Origin: Planctomycetota bacterium
GTDB lineage: Bacteria > Planctomycetota > Planctomycetia > Gemmatales > Gemmataceae
DNA: 64,000 nt
Direction of reading: 5' to 3'
Assembly: GCA_021781415.1 (NCBI GenBank)
Contig: JAJXWW010000025.1
Span: forward strand, 57,646-121,645
Shown: one piece after another, positions 8,972-18,707 of the stretch
Numbering within the stretch: the stretch's first letter is position 1
Layout: the number at the start of each line of letters is the position of its first letter
The notes under the pieces: generated by a model
Told to the model about the DNA's origin: nothing
Seen by the model: the letters and a program-made list of their open reading frames with translations, nothing else
Databases searched by the model: none
Translations under genes and position numbers: made by a program

Positions 8972-9850
8972 TTACTTCTTCTCGGTTTCGTAGACGGTGC
9001 GTTTGATGACGTACTTCTCGGCGTTTTCCTTGCACCACTCCTTGGCCTTGGCCGGAAACTCTTTGTAGTCCTTCGGCGGCTTCCAACCGTCCTTCTCCGT
9101 CAGCTGCAATTGTCCGAAGATCATTTGCGGATTCATCTGGAACGGTCCCGGACGGGCGGGCCGAGCTTCCCAATCGGCCTCGGCCAACGTCAGCAGGATT
9201 TTCTTGCTCAGGTCGGCGTCGATGGGCTTCTGCACTGGCTTGCCGGGTTTGTACTGACGGAACTTCGACATCAACATGCCGGCGGTTAAGATGCGATCGG
9301 CCATTTCCTTCGATTCCAAGCCAACCTTGGGATCGGCGAGCAGCTTCACGCAGCGCTTGGTTTCATCGACATCCTTCTCAAAGTTCGTGTTACCCGCTTT
9401 GCTGATGACGCTGAAGTACATCGGCGCGATGTAGAAATCGCCGTCGTGATGTTTGGTCAAAAACATCAGTGCTTCCATATCGAGTGTGAAATTGACGCCC
9501 ATCGGACGGCGAATGCCGGGGCGAATCGGCCCGCCGGGAGCAGCGCCGCCCACGGCCGGCGGGATGAAGCCAACCTTGATTTCCTTGGTTCCCTTGATGC
9601 CCGCGACGGTGCTTTCCACCTTGACGATGGCGATCTGATACTCGACTTTGTCTTTGGCTCCGGGAGCGGGAGTCGCCGACACGGTTCGATCGCCGAACCC
9701 AGTCACTTTGCCGACCACGATGACTTCGGCATTGGCCACGCGCTGCGAAATCGGTTGCGGCGCGATCATCATCGCCTTGGCGGAACCGAGCGAGGTCGCC
9801 ATGGCCAAGCACAGCAAACCCAGCAGTCCCGTCCACATCGTTCGTTTCAT
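8972..9850 (-). CDS. Secreted hypothetical protein
   Basis: Signal peptide MKRTMWTGLLGLLCLAMATSLGSAKA; codon-typical ORF. Confidence 0.7.
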   Translation of the reverse strand: MKRTMWTGLLGLLCLAMATSLGSAKAMMIAPQPISQRVANAEVIVVGKVTGFGDRTVSATPAPGAKDKVEYQIAIVKVESTVAGIKGTKEIKVGFIPPAVGGAAPGGPIRPGIRRPMGVNFTLDMEALMFLTKHHDGDFYIAPMYFSVISKAGNTNFEKDVDETKRCVKLLADPKVGLESKEMADRILTAGMLMSKFRQYKPGKPVQKPIDADLSKKILLTLAEADWEARPARPGPFQMNPQMIFGQLQLTEKDGWKPPKDYKEFPAKAKEWCKENAEKYVIKRTVYETEKK

Positions 9851-10078
9851 GTAAAGTTGCTCCTCGTGAAAAGAAGGCTACGGGATCTACTCTCACCGAA
9901 CATCGGCGGCGAAAACGGCGCGTCCCGTATCGAGATCCGACGAACGAGCAGATGGTTTGGATTGGAAGACTTTCATTTTTGGCAGACGAATATCTCCATC
10001 GACGAACGCTGCCGCGCGGTCGAGTCGGCGATAGTCTGACAAGGGGGTTCCAAACATTCTCAATCGGATCGAACGTTA

Positions 10079-11281
10079 ATGACTGATGTTGTATCTCTAC
10101 CTGCCGTGCGTTTGAAAATCGCTCGCCGCTCCTCCCATCCGTGGATCTTTCAAAAGATGGTTGAGAAGCCGTTGGAGCGTTTGCCGCCGGGAACGGTCGT
10201 GGACATTCTCGACCGCGAGGGGCAATGGGTGGGCCGTGGCTTCTATAATGGGCATTCGCGCATTTCCTTGCGCGTGTTGACGACGGATGCCCATGAGGCC
10301 ATCGACGAAGCCTTTTTCGCTCGGAAGATCGCTCGAGCGGTGGCCTTGCGACGGGATTGGTTGAATCTGGATGCCGTCGGCGACGCCTATCGCCTCGTTC
10401 ATTCCGAGGGCGACGGGCTGAGCGGATTGGTCGTCGATCGGTTTGGGGCGTCGATGGTGATGGAGTTTTTCGCCGCCGGGATGTATCGTTTCCGCTCGGC
10501 CATCGAATCGGCCCTCGCGACGCACTATCCCGATAGCCGATTCTACTGGTTCGCCGAGGAACACGTTCAGAAACAAGAATCGTTCGATTGCCGCGCTCCA
10601 GAGCCGCCACCACCCAGTGTCATTACCGAGCATGACGTGAAGTTCCGCGTCGCTCCGGGGAGCAAGCACAAAACGGGCTTCTTTCTCGATCAGCGCGACA
10701 ATCGCCGACGCCTCGCCTCCTTTTGCAAAGGAAAGCGCGTTCTCGACCTGTGTTGCAACACCGGCGGGTTTGCCGTTTATGCCAAGGTACTCGGTGAAGC
10801 CGACGAAGTGGTCGGGGTCGATCTCGACGAGCAAGCGTTGGCGCTGGCGCGACAGAATGCCGGACTGAATCAAACGCGCATCCGTTTCGTGCAAGCCGAT
10901 CTGTTCGCTTGGCTGCGCGACATTATCGGCACGGGACAGCGGTTCGACGTGGTCGTTCTCGATCCGGCCAAGCAGACGCGGGATCGAGAGGAAGTCGAGT
11001 ATGCGTTGAAGCGCTATCTGGACATGAACCGACTCGCGATGCAGGCGGTCTCTCCCGGAGGCATCTTCCTGACGTGTTCCTGCACCGGCTTGGTGAGCGA
11101 ATACGATTTCCTCGATACGATCCGCCGCGCCGCTTGGCAGGCCGGCCGCACCGCGCAAGTGCTAAGCGTCGCCGGAGCGGGAAGCGATCATCCCTTTTTC
11201 TTGCACGCGCCGGAAGGACGGTATTTGAAGGCGGTGTTCTGCCGAGTGGAGGACATGAAATCTTCCGAGCCGGAAGCGTAA
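10079..11281 (+). CDS. Class I SAM-dependent rRNA (cytosine-C5) methyltransferase, RlmI-like
   Basis: PUA-like N-terminus plus GFFLDQRDNRRRLASFCKGKRVLDLCCNTGGFAVYA and DVVVLDPAKQ. Confidence 0.9.
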   Translation: MTDVVSLPAVRLKIARRSSHPWIFQKMVEKPLERLPPGTVVDILDREGQWVGRGFYNGHSRISLRVLTTDAHEAIDEAFFARKIARAVALRRDWLNLDAVGDAYRLVHSEGDGLSGLVVDRFGASMVMEFFAAGMYRFRSAIESALATHYPDSRFYWFAEEHVQKQESFDCRAPEPPPPSVITEHDVKFRVAPGSKHKTGFFLDQRDNRRRLASFCKGKRVLDLCCNTGGFAVYAKVLGEADEVVGVDLDEQALALARQNAGLNQTRIRFVQADLFAWLRDIIGTGQRFDVVVLDPAKQTRDREEVEYALKRYLDMNRLAMQAVSPGGIFLTCSCTGLVSEYDFLDTIRRAAWQAGRTAQVLSVAGAGSDHPFFLHAPEGRYLKAVFCRVEDMKSSEPEA

Positions 11282-11459
11282 GCGACGCCATGTCTAACGT
11301 CGCATGAAATCTTCGGAGCCGGAAGCGTTAGCGACGGCATATTTACCGTCGCTAACGCTTCTGGCTCCGAATGAAGCGACGGCATGTTTACCGTCGCTAA
11401 CGCTTCCGGCTCCGAATGAAGCGACGGCATGTCTACCGTCGCACACACTTCCGGCTCGA
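11266..11459. repeat. Array of palindromic units GGAGCCGGAAGCGTTAGCGACGG / CCGTCGCTAACGCTTCCGGCTCC
   Basis: Multiple direct and inverted copies read directly; same unit at 43364-43523. Confidence 0.9.
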
Positions 11460-11471
11460 AACGAGGTGGGA

Positions 11472-11711
11472 TCAACCTTCTTGTAAAAGGCGATCCACGT
11501 CGGCTTGAACGATCAAGCGCGACGGTTTGTCGAGCGCCATGCTGAGCCAACTCATCACGGTTGGAGTGAAGGGCAATTTCCCCTTCTTGAGAAACTCCAT
11601 CATGCGATGGTGGCGACGGATGCGCTCTTTCATTTTGAGCATCCCGTTGGTACGCCGAGATTCGGCCATGTCATAGCGCCGCTGTTCGCGGCGAATACGT
11701 CTTGCACCCAT
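11472..11711 (-). CDS. Small basic hypothetical protein
   Basis: 79-aa ORF MGARRIRREQRRYDMAESRRTNGMLKMKERIRRHHRMMEFLKKGKLPFTPTVMSWLSMALDKPSRLIVQADVDRLLQEG. Confidence 0.5.
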   Translation of the reverse strand: MGARRIRREQRRYDMAESRRTNGMLKMKERIRRHHRMMEFLKKGKLPFTPTVMSWLSMALDKPSRLIVQADVDRLLQEG

Positions 11712-11806
11712 GACGAACTCCTTCGAGACGAATCGAGGCCTCTAGCAAAGAGAGTAACATAGCGAACGCGGCGGTCATCGAACAGGCCGCGCGGCAAGAA
11801 GGCCGC

Positions 11807-12685
11807 TCATCCGGCTTTGCTCTTCATCGCGCGCTGGAGGGTGACGCCGAGGTCGGCGGGACTATCGGCCACGGCGATTCCGGCGGCGCGGAACGCGGCG
11901 ATTTTGTCCTTTGCCATGCCGCTGCCGCCGCTAATGATCGCGCCGGCGTGCCCCATCCGCTTGCCTTCGGGAGCCGTTTGACCGGCGATAAAGGCGGCTA
12001 CCGGCTTGGTGACGTACTTCTTCACATACTCCGCTGCCCGCTCTTCCGCCGTGCCGCCGATCTCGCCGATGAGTAGAATCGCCTCGGTATGCGGATCGTC
12101 CTGAAACATCTTCAACAAATCGATCTGGTTGGTACCGATGATCGGATCGCCGCCGATGCCCACGCACGTCGATTGTCCGAGTCCGAGATGGGACAGCTGC
12201 CAGACGGCCTCGTAGGTCAGCGTGCCGCTGCGGCTAATGACGCCGACCGGACCCGGTTTGTGAATGTAACCGGGCATGATGCCGATCTTGCATTGTCCCG
12301 GCGTGATGACGCCCGGACAGTTCGGGCCGATCAGACGGCAGCTCTTGCCTTTCAGGAAGCGAGCGACGCGGGCCATATCGAGAATCGGGATGCCCTCGGT
12401 AATGGCGACGATCACCTCGATCCCGGCGTCGGCAGCTTCGAGAATCGCATCGCCCGCCCCCGCCGGAGGCACGAAGATCATGCTGGCGTTGGCCCCGGTT
12501 TTCTCGACCGCCTCGGCGACGGTGTTGAACAGGTGAAAACCTTCCTTGGTCGTCCCGCCTTTACCCGGTACCACGCCGCCGACGACTTGCGTCCCATACT
12601 CGCGGCAGAGCTTGGCGTGATTCGTCCCCGCTTTGCCCATCCCCTGGCAGAGAACCTTGGTATTTTTATTAACGAGAATGCTCAT
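11807..12685 (-). CDS. sucD: Succinate-CoA ligase (ADP-forming) subunit alpha
   Basis: [67 protein letters not shown]. Confidence 0.95.
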   Translation of the reverse strand: MSILVNKNTKVLCQGMGKAGTNHAKLCREYGTQVVGGVVPGKGGTTKEGFHLFNTVAEAVEKTGANASMIFVPPAGAGDAILEAADAGIEVIVAITEGIPILDMARVARFLKGKSCRLIGPNCPGVITPGQCKIGIMPGYIHKPGPVGVISRSGTLTYEAVWQLSHLGLGQSTCVGIGGDPIIGTNQIDLLKMFQDDPHTEAILLIGEIGGTAEERAAEYVKKYVTKPVAAFIAGQTAPEGKRMGHAGAIISGGSGMAKDKIAAFRAAGIAVADSPADLGVTLQRAMKSKAG

Positions 12686-12703
12686 GTGTCGCTTCCTCTA
12701 TCG

Positions 12704-12786
12704 GCTATCTTCTCGGCTGTCGTCAATCGGCTGTCGGCTGTCGTTATTTGTATTGAGCCGATAGCCGACTGCCGACTGCCGATAGC
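12704..12786. repeat. Intergenic inverted/direct repeats based on CGGCTATCGGC / CGGCTGTCG
   Basis: Repeated and inverted copies read directly between sucD and efp; related sequence at 42242-42268. Confidence 0.7.
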
Positions 12787-12791
12787 CGTTC

Positions 12792-13358
12792 TCACTTGGC
12801 TCGGCCGAGGTACTCGCCGGTGCGGGTGTCGATGGATAGCACGTCACCGATGCCCACGAAGGGCGGCACGCTGATTTTGAGTCCGGTTTCGAGGGTGGCC
12901 GGTTTGTACTGTGCCGCCGCCGTCGCGCCTTTCAGCGCGGGATCGGTTTCTGTCACGATCAACTCGACTGTGTTCGGCAATTCCAAGCTCAGCGGTTTGC
13001 TTTCGTGAAACACCACCTTGGCATCGTCGTTTTCTTTCAAGTACAACATTTGATCGCCGATCCATTCCTTGCTCAGATGGATCTGATCGAACGTCTCTTT
13101 GTCCATGAAGACGAACTCATCGCCCTCTCGATAGAGATATTGCATGGGCCGCGTTTCGAGGTACGCTTGTTCGACTTTGTCTTCGGGATGGACGCGCTTG
13201 TCGTTGACGAAGCCCGTCTTGACGTTTTTCAGTTTGAGGCGCAGTTTGGACGGCAGGTTGCCGGGCGTTTTCAGATCGCGGTCCATGACCTGAAAGAGCT
13301 GCCCTTCTTCGACGATAATCATGCCGCGACGAAGTTCACTGTACGCAATCGATGCCAC
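12792..13358 (-). CDS. efp: Translation elongation factor P (copy 1)
   Basis: MASIAYSELRRGMIIVEEGQLFQVMDRDLKTPGNLPSKLRLKLKNVKTG... TRTGEYLGRAK. Confidence 0.95.
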   Translation of the reverse strand: MASIAYSELRRGMIIVEEGQLFQVMDRDLKTPGNLPSKLRLKLKNVKTGFVNDKRVHPEDKVEQAYLETRPMQYLYREGDEFVFMDKETFDQIHLSKEWIGDQMLYLKENDDAKVVFHESKPLSLELPNTVELIVTETDPALKGATAAAQYKPATLETGLKISVPPFVGIGDVLSIDTRTGEYLGRAK

Positions 13359-13376
13359 GTTCGTAATCCCTCTCGT

Positions 13377-13946
13377 TTACTTGGCTCTACTAAGGTATTC
13401 GCCGGTTCGGGTATCAACTTGCACGATTTCGCCTATGCTGATGAAAGGCGGAACCGTGATTTTGAGACCCGTCTCCAAGGTGGCCGGCTTATACTGCGCG
13501 GCGGCCGTCGCGCCTTTGACCGACGGTTCGGTCTCCATCACTTTGAGTTCCACCGTGGCGGGCAACTCCAGGCTGATCGCCTTGCCGTCGTAGAAAGTCA
13601 CCTGGGCGTCCTCGTTCTCTTTCAGATAGAGGATCATTTCGCCGGCCAACTCTTCGCTCAGCGTAACCTGATCGAAGGATTCCTTGTCCATGAAAACGAA
13701 TCCGTCGGTCTCTTTATAGAGATATTGCATCGATCGTTTGTCGAGATACGCCAATTCGACTTTATCTTCGGGACGAAAGCGCTTCGGAGTGACGGCTCCG
13801 GTTTTCAGATTCTTGAGCTTGAGGTTGAGAATGGCGCGCCAGTTCCCCGGCGTGTTCAAATCGCGGTCGATGACCGAATAAAGCTGTCCATCTTCCCCGA
13901 CGATGACCATGCCCTTGCGAGCTTGGCTATAGTTGATCGTGGCCAC
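13377..13946 (-). CDS. Translation elongation factor P-like protein (copy 2)
   Basis: GTG start, (V)ATINYSQARKGMVIVGEDGQLYSVIDRDLNTPGNWRAILNLKLKNLKTG... TRTGEYLSRAK; tandem paralog of copy 1. Confidence 0.92.
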   Translation of the reverse strand: MATINYSQARKGMVIVGEDGQLYSVIDRDLNTPGNWRAILNLKLKNLKTGAVTPKRFRPEDKVELAYLDKRSMQYLYKETDGFVFMDKESFDQVTLSEELAGEMILYLKENEDAQVTFYDGKAISLELPATVELKVMETEPSVKGATAAAQYKPATLETGLKITVPPFISIGEIVQVDTRTGEYLSRAK

Positions 13947-14315
13947 GTCATCTCCTTGTTCGGATCGGTATCTATCCGGGTGGAGCCCCATCGTAAACCG
14001 TCAATGTAGCAAGTAAAGTCCGTCGTGAGAAGAGCGCTCGACTTCGAGGAAATGGGTCCGCGTCTCGGCGACTGTAACGATTGTGCCGAATACACGCGGA
14101 CTGCAGTGGGCGGAGGTTGGAACTCGCCCCATCCAACCGGCGATCCGTTACTGTCGTTGCGAGCTACACGCCGAAAAAGGAATCATGTTTCCGCGAGGTA
14201 TGGCAGGCGGCGCGACCGATTCCCAAGAGGAGTGTCTTTCTCATGGATGAGAGAGGACCGGGATCGAATGCGACAAGTCCGTTGCCGTTCGCGGCTAAAT
14301 GAGGAACGGATTCCC

Positions 14316-15482
14316 ATGAAATCGACTCGGAACTGGTTGACCACCTCGGTCGTCGGCCTCGTCCTCGCCCTCGCCTCAAACACTTTCGCCGGCTCCCCCT
14401 ACGCGCCCGTCAAGGCGGCGCGAACTATCCCGAAGGCTCCCGCGACGACGACCGAAGAAGTCGCCGATGAGGAGAAGTTGCGCCCCTTGTTGGACAAATT
14501 GAGCGAACTGAGTCAGGCCATCGACCGCAACGCTCAGTCACCGCAGGTGTGGCAATATCATTTGGAACAAGCCGAGGTCTTGCTTCGTCTCGCCGCCCAA
14601 TCGCGGCAGAAAGAACGCGAGGATATTCTGCACATGGCGGTGGACGCCTATTCGAGTGCCGCTCTTCTCTGTCCGCGCGAACAGCCCGTCGGCTTGCAAC
14701 GTCTGCGGGAATTGCCTGCGCGGTTGGCTCAGTATTTCCCCGGTAGCCCCGCCATTTTGTACTCCGTTCAACAAGGAATCGAGGCGGATTACACGTTGGA
14801 GTTGGAGAAAACGGGCGGCGACAAGGTTAAGGCGGAGGAGTATCACTGCAAGCGTCTCATGCAATTCGCTCGGCAGAACTCCGAATTTCCCGAAGCGGCC
14901 AAGGCGGTGTTGCAGGCGGCTCACATCCACGAATCGCTCGGCCAGAACGAAGAAGCCTGTCGCTGTTATCGCCTTTTGATCGACCGCTTTCCCGACAATC
15001 CGGCGGCACGGAAGGCGGGCGGCGCACTGTGGCGTTTGGGAGATAAACACCAGCCGATGTCGCTCGAACTCCCCCTGCTGTACGGAGCCGCCGGTTCGGG
15101 TAGCAGCGCGCTGCATCTCGACGAACTGCGCGGACGATTGGTCGTCGTCTATTTCTGGACGAGTACCAGCGAACACGTCGAGGAGGATTTTCGACAGCTG
15201 AAGCAACTCACGGATCGCTATGCCGGGCGCGGGATGGAGGTCGTTTATGTCAACATGGATAACGATGCGTCTCAGGCGCGCGCCTTCCTGTCCGGTCGGC
15301 TCACGGCCGGCGTTCACGTTCATCAGCCGGGTGGTATCGAGAGTTCCGTCGCCGAACGGTACGGGATACAGTCGTTGCCGCAGGCGTTCCTCGTCGGCAG
15401 AGATGGATCGCTGCTGAAACACTCGCTCAGCATCGAACGCTTGGAAGCAGAAATAGCCCTCCAAATGCCTCGCCGTCGATAG
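14316..15482 (+). CDS. Secreted TlpA/redoxin-like thioredoxin-fold protein
   Basis: Signal peptide MKSTRNWLTTSVVGLVLALASNTFA; RGRLVVVYFWTSTSEHVEEDFRQLKQL...YGIQSLPQAFLVGRDGSLL. Confidence 0.75.
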   Translation: MKSTRNWLTTSVVGLVLALASNTFAGSPYAPVKAARTIPKAPATTTEEVADEEKLRPLLDKLSELSQAIDRNAQSPQVWQYHLEQAEVLLRLAAQSRQKEREDILHMAVDAYSSAALLCPREQPVGLQRLRELPARLAQYFPGSPAILYSVQQGIEADYTLELEKTGGDKVKAEEYHCKRLMQFARQNSEFPEAAKAVLQAAHIHESLGQNEEACRCYRLLIDRFPDNPAARKAGGALWRLGDKHQPMSLELPLLYGAAGSGSSALHLDELRGRLVVVYFWTSTSEHVEEDFRQLKQLTDRYAGRGMEVVYVNMDNDASQARAFLSGRLTAGVHVHQPGGIESSVAERYGIQSLPQAFLVGRDGSLLKHSLSIERLEAEIALQMPRRR

Positions 15483-15493
15483 GAGCCTCATTT

Positions 15494-15520
15494 CCTCTCT
15501 CTCCCTACGGGAGAGAGAGG
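15494..15520. repeat. Hairpin CCTCTCTCTCCC-TAC-GGGAGAGAGAGG (intergenic palindrome)
   Basis: Perfect 12-bp stem; followed by AGGGTGAGAGGG like the element at 56726. Confidence 0.6.
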
Positions 15521-15612
15521 TAGGGTGAGAGGGAAAAAGTTGCCGATTCCTCCCGATTCAAACCGTATAAAGTATCTCCGGTTGCACGGAGAGATGCTTT
15601 CGGCGCAACGGT

Positions 15613-17145
15613 TTGGCCCTTCAGTTTGGGAGATCGGTCATCGTGAAACCTCGTACCCCGCTTCGGCAAATGGTCTACTCGATCGTACTCTTTTCGCTGA
15701 TTCTGCCTCCTTCGTTCGTAGGTGCGGCGGAGTCGAAGGCGAAAGTGTATGTGATTCTCTGGTTCGATACCGAGGATTACATGCTACCGGCAAGCGATGA
15801 TGCCGCGCTGCATCTGGCCAAGTTTCTGAGTGGCGAAGACATACGCGCAACCTTCAAGGTGGTCGGCGAGAAGGCGCGAACCTTGGAGAAGCGCAAACGC
15901 GCCGATGTCATTGAGGCTCTGAAAAAGCATGAGATCGGCTTTCATTCCAACTATCACAGCACGCAGCCGAGTCCGGCGATGTATCTGTCTCCCTTGGGAT
16001 GGGACGAGGGCGTCGCCGAGTTCGACCGTCGCGAAGGTCCGGGGCGCGCCGATGTCGAACGGATTTTCGGCCAAGCGCCGACGTGCTACGGGCAACCCGG
16101 CAGCTCGTGGGGGCCGCAGAGTTACGGAGCGATGAACCGTTGGGGGATGAAGGTCTATCTCGACGCCGGCAACCACGTCAATCTCAATGAAAAACCCTGT
16201 TACTATTGCAACACATTAAACCTCTACAAACTAGCTCATACGCTGCGGGCCGACTTGAACAATCCCGGCGAGTTGCCCCGCGCCGAAGAGCGATTCGCGC
16301 AGGCGCGTAAGGAATTGTTGGCCGAGGGGGGAGGTGTCGTCAGCATTTACTATCATCCGTGCGAATTCGTACACAAGAAGTTTTGGGATGGCGTCAACTT
16401 CGACCGCGGCCAGAATCCGCCGCGCGAAGACTGGAAGCAGCCTCCCGCCAAAACGGCGGAAGAGACGCGCTCCGCCTACCGAGTGTTCGAGGATTACATT
16501 CGCTTCCTCAAGCGATTTCCCGAAGTGCGTTTTATTACGTCTTCGGAGGCGGCAAAGCTGTACCGCGATCGAGCGCGCGACCATCGTTTTACGGTGGACG
16601 AGATCGGGGCCATTGCCAAATCGGTTGGCGACGAACCGTCCTTTCAGACATTGAAGGGATATTCGTTGTCCGCAAGCGAGGTGTTCGCCTTGCTGAACGC
16701 CTCCGTGGCCCAGTTGCCGGTGGAACGGCTGACTCTTTCAAAGACGCCGCTGGGGCCGACGGGACGGCTACCCGCGCTGACGGAAACGATAACGACCGAC
16801 GCCAATCAATTTCGACGAACGAGCCGCGATGTCGCCGATTACCTCGACAAACACGGACGCATTCCCAGCGCCGTTTGGTTGGGCAGTCGATCCGTGCCGC
16901 CCGAAGCGTATTTGTCCGCCTTGGCCCGCACGGCGAGGTTGCGCATCGACGGCAAGCCGTGGCCGGAGCGTGTCGAGATCAAGCCGGCGAAGTTGGCGGC
17001 CGCGCGCTACGTTTCGGAGGACGATCCCAAGAAGCTGTGGGGCTGGGTGATTTTCCCGCCTGGATTCCGCGCGCCCGCACTCATGGAATTGGCCAAGCGA
17101 CAGGCATGGACGTTGAAACCGGCTCTTCTCGATGGGGGAGAATAG
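15613..17145 (+). CDS. Polysaccharide deacetylase-like secreted protein
   Basis: VYVILWFDTEDYML...HEIGFHSNYHST pattern of NodB-like deacetylases; N-terminal hydrophobic signal. Confidence 0.65.
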   Translation: MALQFGRSVIVKPRTPLRQMVYSIVLFSLILPPSFVGAAESKAKVYVILWFDTEDYMLPASDDAALHLAKFLSGEDIRATFKVVGEKARTLEKRKRADVIEALKKHEIGFHSNYHSTQPSPAMYLSPLGWDEGVAEFDRREGPGRADVERIFGQAPTCYGQPGSSWGPQSYGAMNRWGMKVYLDAGNHVNLNEKPCYYCNTLNLYKLAHTLRADLNNPGELPRAEERFAQARKELLAEGGGVVSIYYHPCEFVHKKFWDGVNFDRGQNPPREDWKQPPAKTAEETRSAYRVFEDYIRFLKRFPEVRFITSSEAAKLYRDRARDHRFTVDEIGAIAKSVGDEPSFQTLKGYSLSASEVFALLNASVAQLPVERLTLSKTPLGPTGRLPALTETITTDANQFRRTSRDVADYLDKHGRIPSAVWLGSRSVPPEAYLSALARTARLRIDGKPWPERVEIKPAKLAAARYVSEDDPKKLWGWVIFPPGFRAPALMELAKRQAWTLKPALLDGGE

Positions 17146-17296
17146 CGGTTGGGAAGCTGGGAACACCGAGGAAATCAGACAAGTTCGCGGAGCGCGTCGC
17201 CCTCGTTTATTCCTCTTTTCCGCCACCTCTTCTTTCTGGTATAAGCCGCAACGTCGGAGACGACTTCGCCCTCCTGCCAACGGAACAGGGAAGGAA

Positions 17297-17785
17297 ATGG
17301 AAACATCGCATCCGGCTCCAGAGGCCGACGGCCCACCCGTTCTCGGCGCGCTCCGACGCCCCGTCGCGTCGTTGCCGGTGCCGGTGGACTTCGTGTCGTT
17401 GCGGCTCGTGCTTCAGCCGTCCGGCGCGACCGTCGAGGTGACGCAGCCGGACGTACTCATCGGTCGGCACAGCCTCGCCGACGTGCGCTTGCCACTGCCG
17501 GACGTGAGCCGACGCCATTGCCGATTGATGTTTTCTCAAGGCTATTGGCAAATTATCGATCTGAATAGTCTAAATGGTGTCTTTCTCAACGGCGAACCGA
17601 TTCATCAGGCCACCGTTCGCAGCGGCGACCTCATCCGCATCGGCGGATTCACCTTCGTGGCGGAACTGAGCGAAGCCTTCGTCGATGCGATTGAAACCGC
17701 CGCGCCCGCCGGATTGATCCGCGTCTTGTTCGACGGCAATCGCTTGCCTCCGGTCGGATTGCCCCCGCAACGCCGCGCTTCTTGA
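17297..17785 (+). CDS. FHA-domain protein
   Basis: PDVLIGRHSLADVRLPLPDVSRRHCRLMFSQGYWQIIDLNSLNGVFLNGEPI. Confidence 0.85.
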   Translation: METSHPAPEADGPPVLGALRRPVASLPVPVDFVSLRLVLQPSGATVEVTQPDVLIGRHSLADVRLPLPDVSRRHCRLMFSQGYWQIIDLNSLNGVFLNGEPIHQATVRSGDLIRIGGFTFVAELSEAFVDAIETAAPAGLIRVLFDGNRLPPVGLPPQRRAS

Positions 17786-17816
17786 GTCGCGCCCTCCGTT
17801 CGGCTAGAATAGTGGC

Positions 17817-18683
17817 ATGAACAAGGGCACGATTCTCGAACGGGAAGAATACATCGAACAGGCTTATCTGTTCCGCGTCCTGCGCGAGCGCATGGCCGGA
17901 GAAAGCATGTCTCTGCAAGACGTGTTGGACCACGTCGGCCAAGAGATTCTGGCCACGACGCGGCTCCCCTTCGCCGTGCAATTCTTGTGTGCCGAGGTGA
18001 AACACACGGGCCTGCTGTCCACGGGCTTCACGCGCTTACCGCATTATTTCGCTCCCTTTCAAGCCTACGTCGTTCGCTGCACCGAAGAGGAGAAACTCCG
18101 CTTCGCCGCCGAGTCCGCCCTGCTGGTCTTGCAGCGCGAGGCGGAGTATCGCAGCGGCACACCTTCCCCTTCGGGTTTGTTCGTCTATCAATTCGAGGTG
18201 ATTTGCCGCAATCGCCTCGGCTACGATGGCGGACTGGCGAGCATGGCCGACGACCCGTTCTATCCGCCGGACTGGCGCGCGTTTCTGGAAACGATGCGTC
18301 AACAAGTCGGATTGGTGGACTTTGCGGAGATGGTATATCTGCGCTCGAAGCAATACGTTGACGAAAGGCGGCGGCAAGAACCGGAGTACGAACCGCCTTT
18401 GCCCCCCGTCTTCGATTGGAAAGAGGGGAAGATTGCCGGGGCGCATCGAGGAAAAGATCCGTTGTTTCTCTTCGCCGCCTTGCAGCGACAACTCAACTAT
18501 CCGGAAGTGCCGCGCCCCAGACCGCGCGACGACCTGTCCTCGAAGTTCGAGGTTCTTCAGGTTCGTCTGCGCGAACTGGAAGCGCGGCTGAAACTGGTGG
18601 AGGGCGAGCAGCGCGGCCATGTCGATCTCAGTCAACTCGGCAAGCCCGAACTCTTGTCCGACCTGCCCGGAGACGAGACTTAA
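17817..18683 (+). CDS. Conserved hypothetical protein
   Basis: 288-aa ORF immediately downstream of the FHA gene. Confidence 0.65.
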   Translation: MNKGTILEREEYIEQAYLFRVLRERMAGESMSLQDVLDHVGQEILATTRLPFAVQFLCAEVKHTGLLSTGFTRLPHYFAPFQAYVVRCTEEEKLRFAAESALLVLQREAEYRSGTPSPSGLFVYQFEVICRNRLGYDGGLASMADDPFYPPDWRAFLETMRQQVGLVDFAEMVYLRSKQYVDERRRQEPEYEPPLPPVFDWKEGKIAGAHRGKDPLFLFAALQRQLNYPEVPRPRPRDDLSSKFEVLQVRLRELEARLKLVEGEQRGHVDLSQLGKPELLSDLPGDET

Positions 18684-18707
18684 CCTCGCTTCGAGCGAGT
18701 AGGCACT

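Noticed and set aside
10097-11158. 353-aa minus-strand ORF
   Set aside because: Antisense shadow of the SAM-dependent rRNA methyltransferase
11188-11550. Minus-strand ORF with repeated SEPEALATVNMPSL peptides (and plus-strand ORF 11304-11486)
   Set aside because: It is a translation of the palindromic DNA repeat array; reading frames exist on both strands because the repeat lacks stops
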